Positions 1 through 7,719 of a stretch of 64,000 nucleotides of DNA are shown here, one piece after another (the first letter of the stretch is position 1; each line of letters opens with the position of its first letter). The position numbers and the translations under genes were made by a program. The notes under the pieces were generated by a model. It was not told the DNA's origin. It saw nothing but the letters and a program-made list of their open reading frames with translations, and searched no databases. The DNA is from Flavobacteriales bacterium (GTDB taxonomy: Bacteria; Bacteroidota; Bacteroidia; Flavobacteriales_F; PHOS-HE28): the NCBI GenBank assembly GCA_019638085.1, contig JAHBUL010000019.1, forward strand, positions 1 through 64,000, in the 5' to 3' direction.

Positions 1-32
1 CTCCGGCCTTTCGGATCCCCGATCCCTTGGGC

Positions 33-40
33 TACCTTTG
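33..40 (+). promoter_or_regulatory. TAnnTTTG -7 box of the serC operon
   Basis: TACCTTTG matches the Bacteroidota sigma-A -7 consensus TAnnTTTG. It ends 23 bases before the serC ATG. No convincing -33 TTG element is visible in the short upstream stretch available. Confidence 0.6.
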
Positions 41-63
41 CGGTCCTAAAAACCAGCCCGGAT

Positions 64-1152
64 ATGCCTGCTATAACAAGTACCAAGGTCCACAACTTCA
101 GCGCCGGACCATGCATACTGCCCCCTGAGGTCTTCCAAAAAGCAGCCCAAGCGGTGCTGGACCTGGACGGAAGCGGGCTGAGCATCCTGGAGATCAGCCA
201 TCGCAGCAAGCCCTTCGAGGCGATCATGGCCAACGCGCGGCAACTCGTGAAGGACCTCTTGGATGCGCCTTCACATTATGAGACGATCTTCCTCGGTGGT
301 GGTGCAAGCATGGGCTTCCACTTGGTCCCACAGAATTTCATGAAGCCCGGCGGCAAAGGAGCGTATGCCCATACGGGCGAATGGTCCAAGCGTGCCATCA
401 AGGAAGCCAAAATTGCCGGGGAGGCCGTGGTAGTGGCCAGCAGCGAGGACCAGAACTTCAATTACATCCCCAAGGGATTCGAGGTACCCGGTGATGCGGA
501 CTACTTCCACTTCACCAGCAACAACACGATCTACGGGACCCAGTACAAGCAGTTCCCCAAGAGCGCGGTACCGATGATCTGCGACATGAGCAGCGACATC
601 TTCAGCCGCCCGGTGAAGGTGTCGGACTTTGCCCTGATCTATGCCGGTGCCCAGAAGAACATGGGGCCGGCGGGTGCCACGATGTACCTCTTCAACCCAG
701 AAGCACTGGGGAAAACAGGCCGCACCTTGAGCCCGATGATGGACCTGGCCAACCATGCCGCCAAGGACAGCATGTACAACACCCCTCCGGTATTTCCGGT
801 CTATGTGATCATGCTCACCCTGGAGTGGATGAAAAGCATGGGAGGCATTGCGGGGATCCAGAAAAGGAACACGGCCAAGGCCGAACTGCTCTACTCCACC
901 GTGGACCGCCTACCGATCTTCCAAGGCACCACCGCGAAGGAGGACCGCTCGGACATGAACGCCACCTTCGTCCTCAAGGATGCCGCCTTGGAGCCTGCCT
1001 TTGATGAGCTGTGGAAGGCAGCCGGGATCAGCGGGATCCGCGGGCATCGGAGCGTGGGAGGCTATCGCGCCAGCATGTATAATGCGTTGCCTCTGGAAAG
1101 CGTGAAGGCGTTGACGGAAGTGATGGAGGAATTTGCAAAAAAGAACGGTTAA
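64..1152 (+). CDS. serC: Phosphoserine aminotransferase
   Basis: SerC is a PLP-dependent fold-type I transaminase that converts 3-phosphohydroxypyruvate plus glutamate to O-phosphoserine, the second step of serine synthesis in the cytosol. The 362-residue protein has the normal full length. It opens with NFSAGPCILP, the conserved SerC N-terminus that helps bind phosphate, and has AGAQKNMGPAG with the PLP lysine at K198. The C-terminal GIRGHRSVGGYRASMYNA segment is also typical. The start is the first ATG after a TAnnTTTG box. The stop lies 5 bases before serA, so the two form one operon. Confidence 0.97.
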   Translation: MPAITSTKVHNFSAGPCILPPEVFQKAAQAVLDLDGSGLSILEISHRSKPFEAIMANARQLVKDLLDAPSHYETIFLGGGASMGFHLVPQNFMKPGGKGAYAHTGEWSKRAIKEAKIAGEAVVVASSEDQNFNYIPKGFEVPGDADYFHFTSNNTIYGTQYKQFPKSAVPMICDMSSDIFSRPVKVSDFALIYAGAQKNMGPAGATMYLFNPEALGKTGRTLSPMMDLANHAAKDSMYNTPPVFPVYVIMLTLEWMKSMGGIAGIQKRNTAKAELLYSTVDRLPIFQGTTAKEDRSDMNATFVLKDAALEPAFDELWKAAGISGIRGHRSVGGYRASMYNALPLESVKALTEVMEEFAKKNG

Positions 1153-1157
1153 GCACC

Positions 1158-2132
1158 ATGCGCATTCACGCGAACGACGGTATTTCGGATGAGGCCAAGA
1201 GCCTTTTGAAGGAACAGGATTTCACGATCACCACGGACCATGTTCCGCAGGAGAAGCTCGTGGACTACATCAATAAGGAAAAGGTGGATGCCCTACTGGT
1301 GCGCAGTGCCACAAAAGTGCGCAAGGAGCTCATCGATGCCTGCCCCAGCCTGAAGCTGATCGGACGCGGTGGCGTGGGAATGGACAATATCGATGTGGAA
1401 TACGCCAAAAAGAAGGGCCTGCGGGTGATCAACACCCCGGCCAGCAGCAGCATCAGCGTTGCTGAGCTGGTGATGGGCCACCTCTTCAACCTCATGCGCG
1501 ACATGTACAAGGCGAACCGGCGCATGCCGACCGAAGGGAGTACGGCCTTCAAGGAATTGAAGAAGGAGTATGGCAGCGGTGCGGAGCTTCGCGGCAAGAC
1601 CTTGGGGATCATCGGCTTCGGTCGGATCGGTCGCTGGGTGGCCCGCTATGCCGTGGGGGCAGGCATGAAGGTGATCTACACCGACAACAGCGCCACGGTG
1701 GATTATATCGAAATGGAGTTCAACGGCAGTAACTGTCGTGTAGGTATCAAGATGGTCCCTCTCGAAGAGCTGTTGGCCATAAGTGATGCGATCTCCGTAC
1801 ATGTCAACTCCAAGGGGGACGGGAAATTCGCTTTGGGTGAGGAGGAATTTGCGAAGATGAAACCGGGTGTGGTGCTCGTGAATACGGCACGTGGAAACTC
1901 CATCGATGAGAAGGTCCTGATCGCCGCATTGAAGGACGGTCGCGTGAAGGCTGCCGGTCTCGATGTCTTCATGGATGAACCCACCCCCCACGCAGAGCTG
2001 CTGACGCTACCCAATGTCTGCCTGAGCCCGCATATCGGTGCTGCTACCAAGGAAGCACAGGAACGGGTAGGCAATGAGCTTGCCGACCTGCTGATCTCAT
2101 GGCGGGATGAGGTGACGGTGGGTCGCGGATGA
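1158..2132 (+). CDS. serA: D-3-phosphoglycerate dehydrogenase, short form without ACT domain
   Basis: SerA oxidises 3-phosphoglycerate with NAD+ and supplies the substrate for SerC. The 324 residues match the D-2-hydroxyacid dehydrogenase fold. The Rossmann motif GFGRIG lies at about 153-158. The catalytic residues R245 (in NTARGNSID), E274 (in FMDEP) and H292 (in SPHIGAA) are present. There is no C-terminal ACT domain, so the classical serine allosteric feedback seen in E. coli SerA is not expected. It lies between serC and the DUF1015 gene, which it overlaps by 4 bases (ATGA). Confidence 0.95.
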   Translation: MRIHANDGISDEAKSLLKEQDFTITTDHVPQEKLVDYINKEKVDALLVRSATKVRKELIDACPSLKLIGRGGVGMDNIDVEYAKKKGLRVINTPASSSISVAELVMGHLFNLMRDMYKANRRMPTEGSTAFKELKKEYGSGAELRGKTLGIIGFGRIGRWVARYAVGAGMKVIYTDNSATVDYIEMEFNGSNCRVGIKMVPLEELLAISDAISVHVNSKGDGKFALGEEEFAKMKPGVVLVNTARGNSIDEKVLIAALKDGRVKAAGLDVFMDEPTPHAELLTLPNVCLSPHIGAATKEAQERVGNELADLLISWRDEVTVGRG

Positions 2133-3346
2133 TCCACGTGCGCCCCTTCAGGGCTTGGCGCCCAGCGCCCCATACTGCGCACCTGGTGGGTTCGCGTTCC
2201 TTCCTGAACTATTCCAGCGAGGAACTACGGGCCAAATTGGCCGGCAACCCCTATTCCTTCCTGCATATTGTGTATGCCGATCACGATCGTGAAGGGCTGT
2301 CACGCGCTGAACATTTCGATGGAGTGCGGAACAAGTTCATGGAGTTTGCCCAGCGGGGGATCCTTCAGCGGGAGGAGCATCCTGCATTCTATCTCTACGA
2401 ACAAAGCTGCGGCGCATTCACCTCCCGGGGCATCATTGGAGCCGTGGATGTGGCGGATTACTTCGAGGGCCGCATCAAAGTGCATGAGCAAACCCTCACC
2501 GCTCGGGAGGAACTCTTCATGGATTACTTGGACCACACAGGCATCAATGCGGAGCCGGTGCTGTTGGCCGTACCCGATGCCCCTGACCTTGAGGCTGCCT
2601 TGGATGCCATTGCCATGCGCCCAACGATGTATGACTTCTGTACCACGGACCAAGTGCGCCACCGGTTCTGGAAGGTGGATGATCTGGTGGATCTGGCAGC
2701 ACTGGGAGGCTACTTCGAAAAAATGGCCGCCATGTACATCGCCGACGGGCACCATCGCTGTGCCAGCAGTGCGCGCCTGGCCAAAAGCTCCGGCGCGGAA
2801 ACCGGCTCTCCCAAGGCGGCATTCCTGGCTTTCATGGTGCCTGAGCCACAGCTGCACATCTATAATTTCGATCGGACCGTGAAGGGCCTGAACGGGCTTT
2901 CCAAACAGGAGCTTTTGGAAGCTCTGAGCAAAGTAGGGTCGTTGACGGGACTACCTGACGGACCGGGTGTGCCGGAGTCCGCCACGGTGCAGGTATTCTT
3001 GGACGGCACTTGGTACACGTTGGCATTGCCGTCGCCTTCCAGCAAGGATCCCGTGCATGCCCTGGACGCAAGCCGCCTCAGTGAATTCGTTCTCGCTCCG
3101 GTGCTTGGCATTACCGATCTGCGGACCGATCCGCGTGTTCGTTTTGTACCGGGTACCCAGGGAACCAAGCAGCTGGAACAGCAGGTACGTTCCGGAAATG
3201 CCGATGTGGCGTTCCATCTCCGGGCAGTTTCCTTCAATGAATTGAGGGCCGTTGCCGATAGTGGTGCATGCATGCCGCCCAAGACCACGTGGATCGAACC
3301 GAAGTTGCGCAGCGGCCTCACCATTTACTCATTGGACGACCATTGA
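2129..3346 (+). CDS. DUF1015 family protein in the serine operon
   Basis: The 405-residue protein matches the DUF1015 family, whose biochemical role is not established as far as I know. Visible features are an N-terminal RPFRAWRP segment, a KVHEQT motif near 118 and the strongly conserved DGHHR at 206-210 followed by a helix (CASSARLAK). The DGHHR pattern resembles the catalytic loop of ParB/Srx-fold enzymes such as the free-serine kinases SerK and SbnI; this is my comparison, not a computed match. It overlaps serA by 4 bases, and its stop overlaps the next start as TGATG. Translational coupling to serC-serA points to a role in serine metabolism. Confidence 0.85.
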   Translation: MIHVRPFRAWRPAPHTAHLVGSRSFLNYSSEELRAKLAGNPYSFLHIVYADHDREGLSRAEHFDGVRNKFMEFAQRGILQREEHPAFYLYEQSCGAFTSRGIIGAVDVADYFEGRIKVHEQTLTAREELFMDYLDHTGINAEPVLLAVPDAPDLEAALDAIAMRPTMYDFCTTDQVRHRFWKVDDLVDLAALGGYFEKMAAMYIADGHHRCASSARLAKSSGAETGSPKAAFLAFMVPEPQLHIYNFDRTVKGLNGLSKQELLEALSKVGSLTGLPDGPGVPESATVQVFLDGTWYTLALPSPSSKDPVHALDASRLSEFVLAPVLGITDLRTDPRVRFVPGTQGTKQLEQQVRSGNADVAFHLRAVSFNELRAVADSGACMPPKTTWIEPKLRSGLTIYSLDDH

Positions 3347-4023
3347 TGGACAAGGTGGCGCTAGCGGAACGATATGCCCAGGTGAAGGCCTCCATTCCCA
3401 ACGGTGTGGAACTGATCGCCGTGAGCAAGACCCGCACTGTGGAAGAGATACAGGCCTTGTATGATCTGGGTCAGCGGGCATTCGGCGAGAACTATCCGCA
3501 GGAACTCCGGGACAAGCAGCCCTTGCTACCGGATGATATTCAATGGCACTTCATCGGCCACCTCCAAGGCAATAAGGTGAAGTACGTCGCTCCTTTTGTT
3601 CACTTGGTACACGGCGTGGATCGCGAACGCCTTCTGAATGAATTGAATAAAAGAGCAGCCAACGCCGAGCGGACGATCGATGTGCTGCTGCAAGTACATA
3701 TCGCTCAGGAGGACACCAAGCATGGCTTCCTTCCCGAGGAACTCCGCGCCTTGGTCAGTGCTGGTAAGCTCACCGACCGCTGGCCCGAACTGCGTTTTCG
3801 CGGATTGATGGGCATGGCCACCAACACCGACGACCTCAGCCAGGTCCGGCGCGAATTCGACGGATTGGCCGCTTTGAGGGTCGAACTCTTGGAGAGCGGT
3901 GCGGTATCCACCGATCGGTTCACGGAGCTTTCCATGGGCATGAGCGCAGACCTTACCGAAGCCCTCGCAGCCGGCAGCACCATGGTGCGCATCGGCACCG
4001 CTATTTTCGGGGAGCGCTCATAG
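3346..4023 (+). CDS. yggS: YggS/PROSC family PLP homeostasis protein
   Basis: A PLP-binding TIM-barrel protein, the bacterial PLPBP homologue, that buffers pyridoxal phosphate and affects amino-acid pools. The 225 residues fit the family. K28 in IAVSKTRT is the PLP Schiff-base lysine, followed by GENYPQEL, WHFIGHLQGNK, the RGLMGM strand and the phosphate-binding LSMGMSADL and VRIGTAIFG segments. I start it at the ATG in the TGATG overlap with DUF1015; an in-frame upstream extension would lie inside DUF1015 and has no family similarity. Its place behind the PLP enzyme SerC makes functional sense. Confidence 0.93.
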   Translation: MDKVALAERYAQVKASIPNGVELIAVSKTRTVEEIQALYDLGQRAFGENYPQELRDKQPLLPDDIQWHFIGHLQGNKVKYVAPFVHLVHGVDRERLLNELNKRAANAERTIDVLLQVHIAQEDTKHGFLPEELRALVSAGKLTDRWPELRFRGLMGMATNTDDLSQVRREFDGLAALRVELLESGAVSTDRFTELSMGMSADLTEALAAGSTMVRIGTAIFGERS

Positions 4024-4070
4024 TTGCACCTGCCCTAAGCAACCAAAGGTCCAGGTGGCCGTCTTTTAAG

Positions 4071-4078
4071 TACCTTCG
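4071..4078 (+). promoter_or_regulatory. TACCTTCG -7 box
   Basis: A near-consensus TAnnTTTG box (TACCTTCG) directly abuts an ATG at 4079. It supports the second ATG at 4100 as the real start of the following outer-membrane protein, because that gives a 21-base spacing like other genes in the window. Confidence 0.45.
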
Positions 4079-4099
4079 ATGGCCCCAAGCCCCATTCCC

Positions 4100-5119
4100 A
4101 TGGTCAGAACGTTCTGCCTCATTTGCCTTTCCGTATTCCTCCTCATGACGTCGGGACTTCATGCCCAACGCAACTTGGATGTCGGACTCCAACTCGGTGT
4201 GGACCATTTTTCCGGTGACCTCGGCAATTGGGACGGTCCCATTCAGTGGAATGGTATCCGCCCCGCCATGTCCATCACCTTCCGTGACTACCTGAACAAT
4301 CCGAAGCGGTACATCACACGCGCTCTCACTACTGAAACAAGATTGAGCTGGCACCGCTTGGGCTATAACGAGGCGGAACCAACCGGAGGAAAAGCAGGAA
4401 TTGAGCTGCGCAATTACAGGCGCGGCCTGAATTTCCGGACCGACCTCTTCGGCATCAGCCAGCATCTGGTCCTCAATATGTACAGGGAACCATTCCAGTC
4501 CTTATACAAGCAGCGCTTCTTTGCCTTTTCCTTCATCGGAGTGGGGCTCTTTTATGGAAGACCCAAGGCCGACCTTTTCAACGGACCGGCCGATCTGGAT
4601 AATCAATATTACTTCTGGGCCGATGGCACCGTCCGCGATAAACCACGCGGTGATGCGAGCGCCAATGTGATCGGACAGGATGGGAAGTACGAAACGGACC
4701 TGTACAGCTGGGTCACGGAAGGGACCGGTGGCGGGAAGGAAGGACATGCATTGACCACACCTCCCAGCCCATGGCATGTTGGCGTACCTATCGGCTTCGG
4801 CATGCGCTACATGGTCACTCGACAAATTTCCGTGGGGGTGGAGTTCAGCTACTACATGTTCTTCACCGACATGTTGGACGCGGTAAGTGATCGTTACGCC
4901 ACATACGCGGAGATCGGTCAGGCTTACCCCGACAGCACGCAACAGTTCATGGCCCGTTATATCAGTGACCCCACCGGTTGGGGCACCACTGGAAAGGAGA
5001 GTCTATTCACCAGCCCAAGGGGGAATCCGGGATTGCCGGATTCATTCAGCTACCTAAGCTTCGAGGTCTGTTACAAGTTCAAGCGTAGCCACATGCGCCG
5101 CAGCTTCGTGACGTTGTAG
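4100..5119 (+). CDS. Secreted outer-membrane beta-barrel protein, DUF6089-like
   Basis: About 339 residues with a signal peptide (VRTFCLICLSVFLLMT, cleavage near GLHAQ). The mature part opens with LDVGLQLGVDHFSGDLG, the pattern of Bacteroidota small outer-membrane barrel proteins of the DUF6089 type. Alternating aromatic and hydrophobic strands follow (FFAFSFIGVGLFYG, VGVEFSYYMFF, FSYLSFEVCYKFK), which suggests a beta-barrel. No catalytic motif is seen. Function unknown. An ATG at 4079 is in frame but sits against the promoter box, so I prefer 4100. It is probably a separate unit after the serine operon. Confidence 0.7.
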   Translation: MVRTFCLICLSVFLLMTSGLHAQRNLDVGLQLGVDHFSGDLGNWDGPIQWNGIRPAMSITFRDYLNNPKRYITRALTTETRLSWHRLGYNEAEPTGGKAGIELRNYRRGLNFRTDLFGISQHLVLNMYREPFQSLYKQRFFAFSFIGVGLFYGRPKADLFNGPADLDNQYYFWADGTVRDKPRGDASANVIGQDGKYETDLYSWVTEGTGGGKEGHALTTPPSPWHVGVPIGFGMRYMVTRQISVGVEFSYYMFFTDMLDAVSDRYATYAEIGQAYPDSTQQFMARYISDPTGWGTTGKESLFTSPRGNPGLPDSFSYLSFEVCYKFKRSHMRRSFVTL

Positions 5120-5128
5120 ACAGTACCC

Positions 5129-5350
5129 CTAAGCCTTGGCCGGAGCGGCTTTTGCTGCCGTGTTCTTCTTCTTCTTGGCAGCCACGGGAGGTTTGGCGGC
5201 AGCCTTTATCGTTGCGGCAGCTTCCCTTGCAGCAGCGGCCATACGCTTCTCCGTCAATGCTTTGCGCCGGGCTCTCGTGTTCTTGAAACTGGAGACGGTC
5301 TTGCCAAGAACACTCTTCGTTTTTCGCAGGCGAGCTTTCTTCGTGGTCAT
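5129..5350 (-). CDS. Small lysine/alanine-rich histone H1-like protein
   Basis: A 73-residue, strongly basic protein. The N-terminal half is lysine/arginine rich (TTKKARLRKTKSVLGKT, KNTRARRKAL). The C-terminal half is an Ala-Lys-Pro tail (AAKPPVAAKKKK, AAKAAPAKA) like bacterial histone H1/Hc1-type or other nucleoid-associated tails. I take ATG 5350 as the start; an in-frame extension to 5419 has no basic character. It converges with the outer-membrane gene on the plus strand. DNA or RNA binding is inferred from composition only. The tail is low complexity, so homology is uncertain. Confidence 0.6.
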   Translation of the reverse strand: MTTKKARLRKTKSVLGKTVSSFKNTRARRKALTEKRMAAAAREAAATIKAAAKPPVAAKKKKNTAAKAAPAKA

Positions 5351-5437
5351 CTTGATCTGATTTTCAGCAAGATAACCTTCCCAGCGCGAAATCTGTTCGC
5401 TACACGGCCGGTTCACCAAGCGGAGTTGGCGATCTCA

Positions 5438-5824
5438 TCATAAGCCGTGCGCGGACTGGTTGATCTCGGCGCACTCCTGTGTGGTATCAACTTGGGCTTG
5501 GAGGGATTGAACACCTCCATCGACCCACACCTGAATATCACCGAAGGCCGTATCTGGCCGCAAGCGGCAGGCCCGAAGATAGATATTGTCCCCATCCTTC
5601 AGTTGTAGGCTCCATTGGCGTTCCTCGGCCACGGTATCGCCGGAAGCCGGATCCACCACGCCCAACAACGTATCCTTCTTGGATTGCGCTGCCCCTGCGG
5701 CATAGCTCACCACGCAGTCCCTGCATTTGGCATGGAGCGTGGCCGTGAGTACGGGTTCCTCCTTCGCGCAACCCAACGAAAGCAGCACTCCCGCGAAAAT
5801 GACCAACAGATACCGATGTTGCAT
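5438..5824 (-). CDS. Small lipoprotein of unknown function
   Basis: 128 residues with a lipoprotein signal: QHRYLLVIFAGVLLSLGCAK, lipobox LSLGC, so the mature protein should start at that cysteine. Mature cysteines in the AKCRDCVVSY and ECAEIN segments could bridge. The spacing CRDC also resembles a small CxxC site, but no partner domain is visible. ATG 5824 is chosen because it gives the signal peptide. No family recognised. It is downstream of kdnB on the same strand with a 29-base gap, so it may share the kdnB transcript. Confidence 0.7.
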   Translation of the reverse strand: MQHRYLLVIFAGVLLSLGCAKEEPVLTATLHAKCRDCVVSYAAGAAQSKKDTLLGVVDPASGDTVAEERQWSLQLKDGDNIYLRACRLRPDTAFGDIQVWVDGGVQSLQAQVDTTQECAEINQSAHGL

Positions 5825-5853
5825 GGGCCGAAAGGTATTCACACAGCCCGGAA

Positions 5854-6936
5854 TCACATCCGACGGTACCAACCCTTGATCCGCTCGCGGTCCAGCACCT
5901 TCTCCCAATCGGGGCCGAAGGCATGGTCCCACATGTGCGGTAGGTTATAGGCCACTTCGGCCATCGCATCGATCGTTCCCTCGCTCCAGCCCTTTGCTAG
6001 CCCTTGGGGAATATGGATATTGTTGTGCTGCACCATGCGCTTGAACTCCTGCACGTTGTCCCCATACACATCCTCCAACTTATCGAACGCAATGCAGTTG
6101 GCCAGGCAATGGTGGATCTCCAGCACCTTGCCCAAGCCATAGCTCAACGCATGGCACACACCCACCTCGCTGTAGGTCAGGCTCAATCCGCCCATATAGC
6201 TGGCCACCATCAGGAATTCATCGCTCTTCGGATCCGTACGATCACGCTTGAGGAAGACCTCGCGGCAGAGGTCAAGGGCCTTTTCGCTGTATGCTTCCGC
6301 AAACGTGTTCTTCTTCGTGCCCGTGATCGCCTCCACGCTGTGGATGTACGTGTCCATACCCGTGTAGAACCATTGGTCCTGCGGCACGGTGGCAATGAGG
6401 TCGGGATCGAGCACGATCTGGTCCAGTACCGTCCAATCGCACTTCAGGCCGAGCTTCTTTACCGGCCCGGTAAGCACGGCCGTCATGCTCACTTCGGCAC
6501 CCGTGCCACTGATCGTGGGCACACCACAATGGTAGATCCCGGGCATTTTCACCAGGTTCAATCCTTGATATTGAACGCTGCTCCCTTCATTGGTGAACAT
6601 CAACGAAGTGGCCTTGGCAATGTCCAACAACGTGCCCCCGCCGATACCGATGATGCCCGCCGGCAGGCCGCGACGAGCGAGAATGTCATCCCGCAGCGCA
6701 TCCACCTGTTCCGTGCTCGGCTCCTTCAACGAACTGATGAAATGGATCTCATCATCGGAGTGTACCGGGATCCGCCCCTTGAAATCATCCTTGTCGGCGA
6801 AGTAATCATCCACCACAAAGACCAGAAAGCCCTTGTTCGCGGAGCGTTGTGGCGCAAGGATCTCGCCGAGCTTATCGAAGGAGCCACGGCCATAGCAGGT
6901 TTTGGTAACCGATTTGAAATTGCGGAAGAGGTTCAT
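5854..6936 (-). CDS. kdnB: 3-deoxy-alpha-D-manno-octulosonate 8-oxidase (KdnB-type iron alcohol dehydrogenase)
   Basis: KdnB oxidises C8 of Kdo to the aldehyde, the first step of making 8-amino-3,8-dideoxy-manno-octulosonate (Kdo8N) for lipopolysaccharide, as known from Shewanella. The 360-residue protein is a group III metal alcohol dehydrogenase. The NAD(P)-binding GIGGGTLLD lies at 97-105. Metal ligands D195 and H199 (GMDTYIHS), H262 (VCHAL) and H275/H276 (EIHHCLA) are present. Its assignment as KdnB rather than a generic alcohol dehydrogenase is supported by a KdnA-type aminotransferase 2 kb away. The 3' neighbour is a lipoprotein. Confidence 0.85.
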   Translation of the reverse strand: MNLFRNFKSVTKTCYGRGSFDKLGEILAPQRSANKGFLVFVVDDYFADKDDFKGRIPVHSDDEIHFISSLKEPSTEQVDALRDDILARRGLPAGIIGIGGGTLLDIAKATSLMFTNEGSSVQYQGLNLVKMPGIYHCGVPTISGTGAEVSMTAVLTGPVKKLGLKCDWTVLDQIVLDPDLIATVPQDQWFYTGMDTYIHSVEAITGTKKNTFAEAYSEKALDLCREVFLKRDRTDPKSDEFLMVASYMGGLSLTYSEVGVCHALSYGLGKVLEIHHCLANCIAFDKLEDVYGDNVQEFKRMVQHNNIHIPQGLAKGWSEGTIDAMAEVAYNLPHMWDHAFGPDWEKVLDRERIKGWYRRM

Positions 6937-7239
6937 TGCCGAACAGATGATTGGTCGATCAGATGATCAGATGATCACCGACTTCGATGTTGATGGTGCA
7001 AAGGAAAGGATGAAAGACTTGGGCGTGTCCCTTCCTGCGCACGCGCACCCCCCGCACAGGGTCCGGCTGTCCGCTGTGGCCGTCCTGGTCCGCATTACGG
7101 CGCATCGGCCTGCGGAGTCCCGTCTGCGCCGGGCCTCCTCGCTCCGTGTGCCACAAGCGCGTCCTGTGGCCGGGCCGCCGCTGCCATCCGTCACGCACGA
7201 TCAGCCCGTGCCTATCCTTGTGCTTCCAACCGCGCTACC
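6937..7239. other. Divergent intergenic region between kdnB and DoxX-like gene
   Basis: 303 bases without a convincing gene. Near the kdnB side is a short tandem GATCAGAT-GATCAGAT-GATCAC run (about 6957-6976). Reading frames crossing the region have no start context or recognisable protein. It must carry the promoters of both flanking genes, but I cannot point to a clear TAnnTTTG box in either direction. Confidence 0.5.
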
Positions 7240-7671
7240 ATGAATTGCACCGCATCCTGCCTCGCTGACCTCGGCCTCACCCCTACACACCTGATGCAAC
7301 TGGCCTTTTCTGCCTTTGCTGCCGTGCTCTTTATCCAGTCCGGCCTGGACAAGGTCTTCAACTGGACCAGCGAGAAGAACTTCTACAAGGCGCACTTCGG
7401 CAAGAGCATTCTCAAGGGCTCGGTCTTCCTCCTGATGCCCGTGATCACGCTGGTGGAGCTTTCAGCCGGGCTGCTTTCCGCCGCAGGCTTTTTCCAGGTC
7501 CTTCTCACCGGCAGCACCGGCATCGGCACGCTCGGCATGCTCTGCGCAGTTGCGGGCCTTACCATGCTGTTCTTCGGCCAACGCGTGGCCAAGGATTACA
7601 AAGGGGCTGCGGTGCTGGTGCCGTATTTTCTGATGGCCGCTGGTGGGTTATATGTCTTCCTGCTGTATTGA
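7240..7671 (+). CDS. DoxX-like four-helix membrane protein
   Basis: 143 residues with four hydrophobic helices (around 18-35, 60-80, 83-105 and 122-142). The segment AVLFIQSGLDKVFNW near 30-44 has the DoxX/MauE pattern of a first helix ending in GLDKxFxW. It is an inner-membrane protein. DoxX relatives act in thiosulfate oxidation or thiol redox homeostasis in other bacteria, but no catalytic residue identifies the role here. It starts at ATG 7240 in a stand-alone unit, divergent from kdnB and convergent with the GNAT-like gene. Confidence 0.75.
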   Translation: MNCTASCLADLGLTPTHLMQLAFSAFAAVLFIQSGLDKVFNWTSEKNFYKAHFGKSILKGSVFLLMPVITLVELSAGLLSAAGFFQVLLTGSTGIGTLGMLCAVAGLTMLFFGQRVAKDYKGAAVLVPYFLMAAGGLYVFLLY

Positions 7672-7719
7672 GTCCATGTCATCGATGGACCAACTGATCA
7701 GGTCACAAGCCGTGGGTGA

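Noticed and set aside
6004-6966. Long plus-strand open frame opposite kdnB
   Set aside because: It is the antisense shadow of kdnB; the His/Val-rich protein has no recognisable domain and the minus-strand metal motifs are intact.
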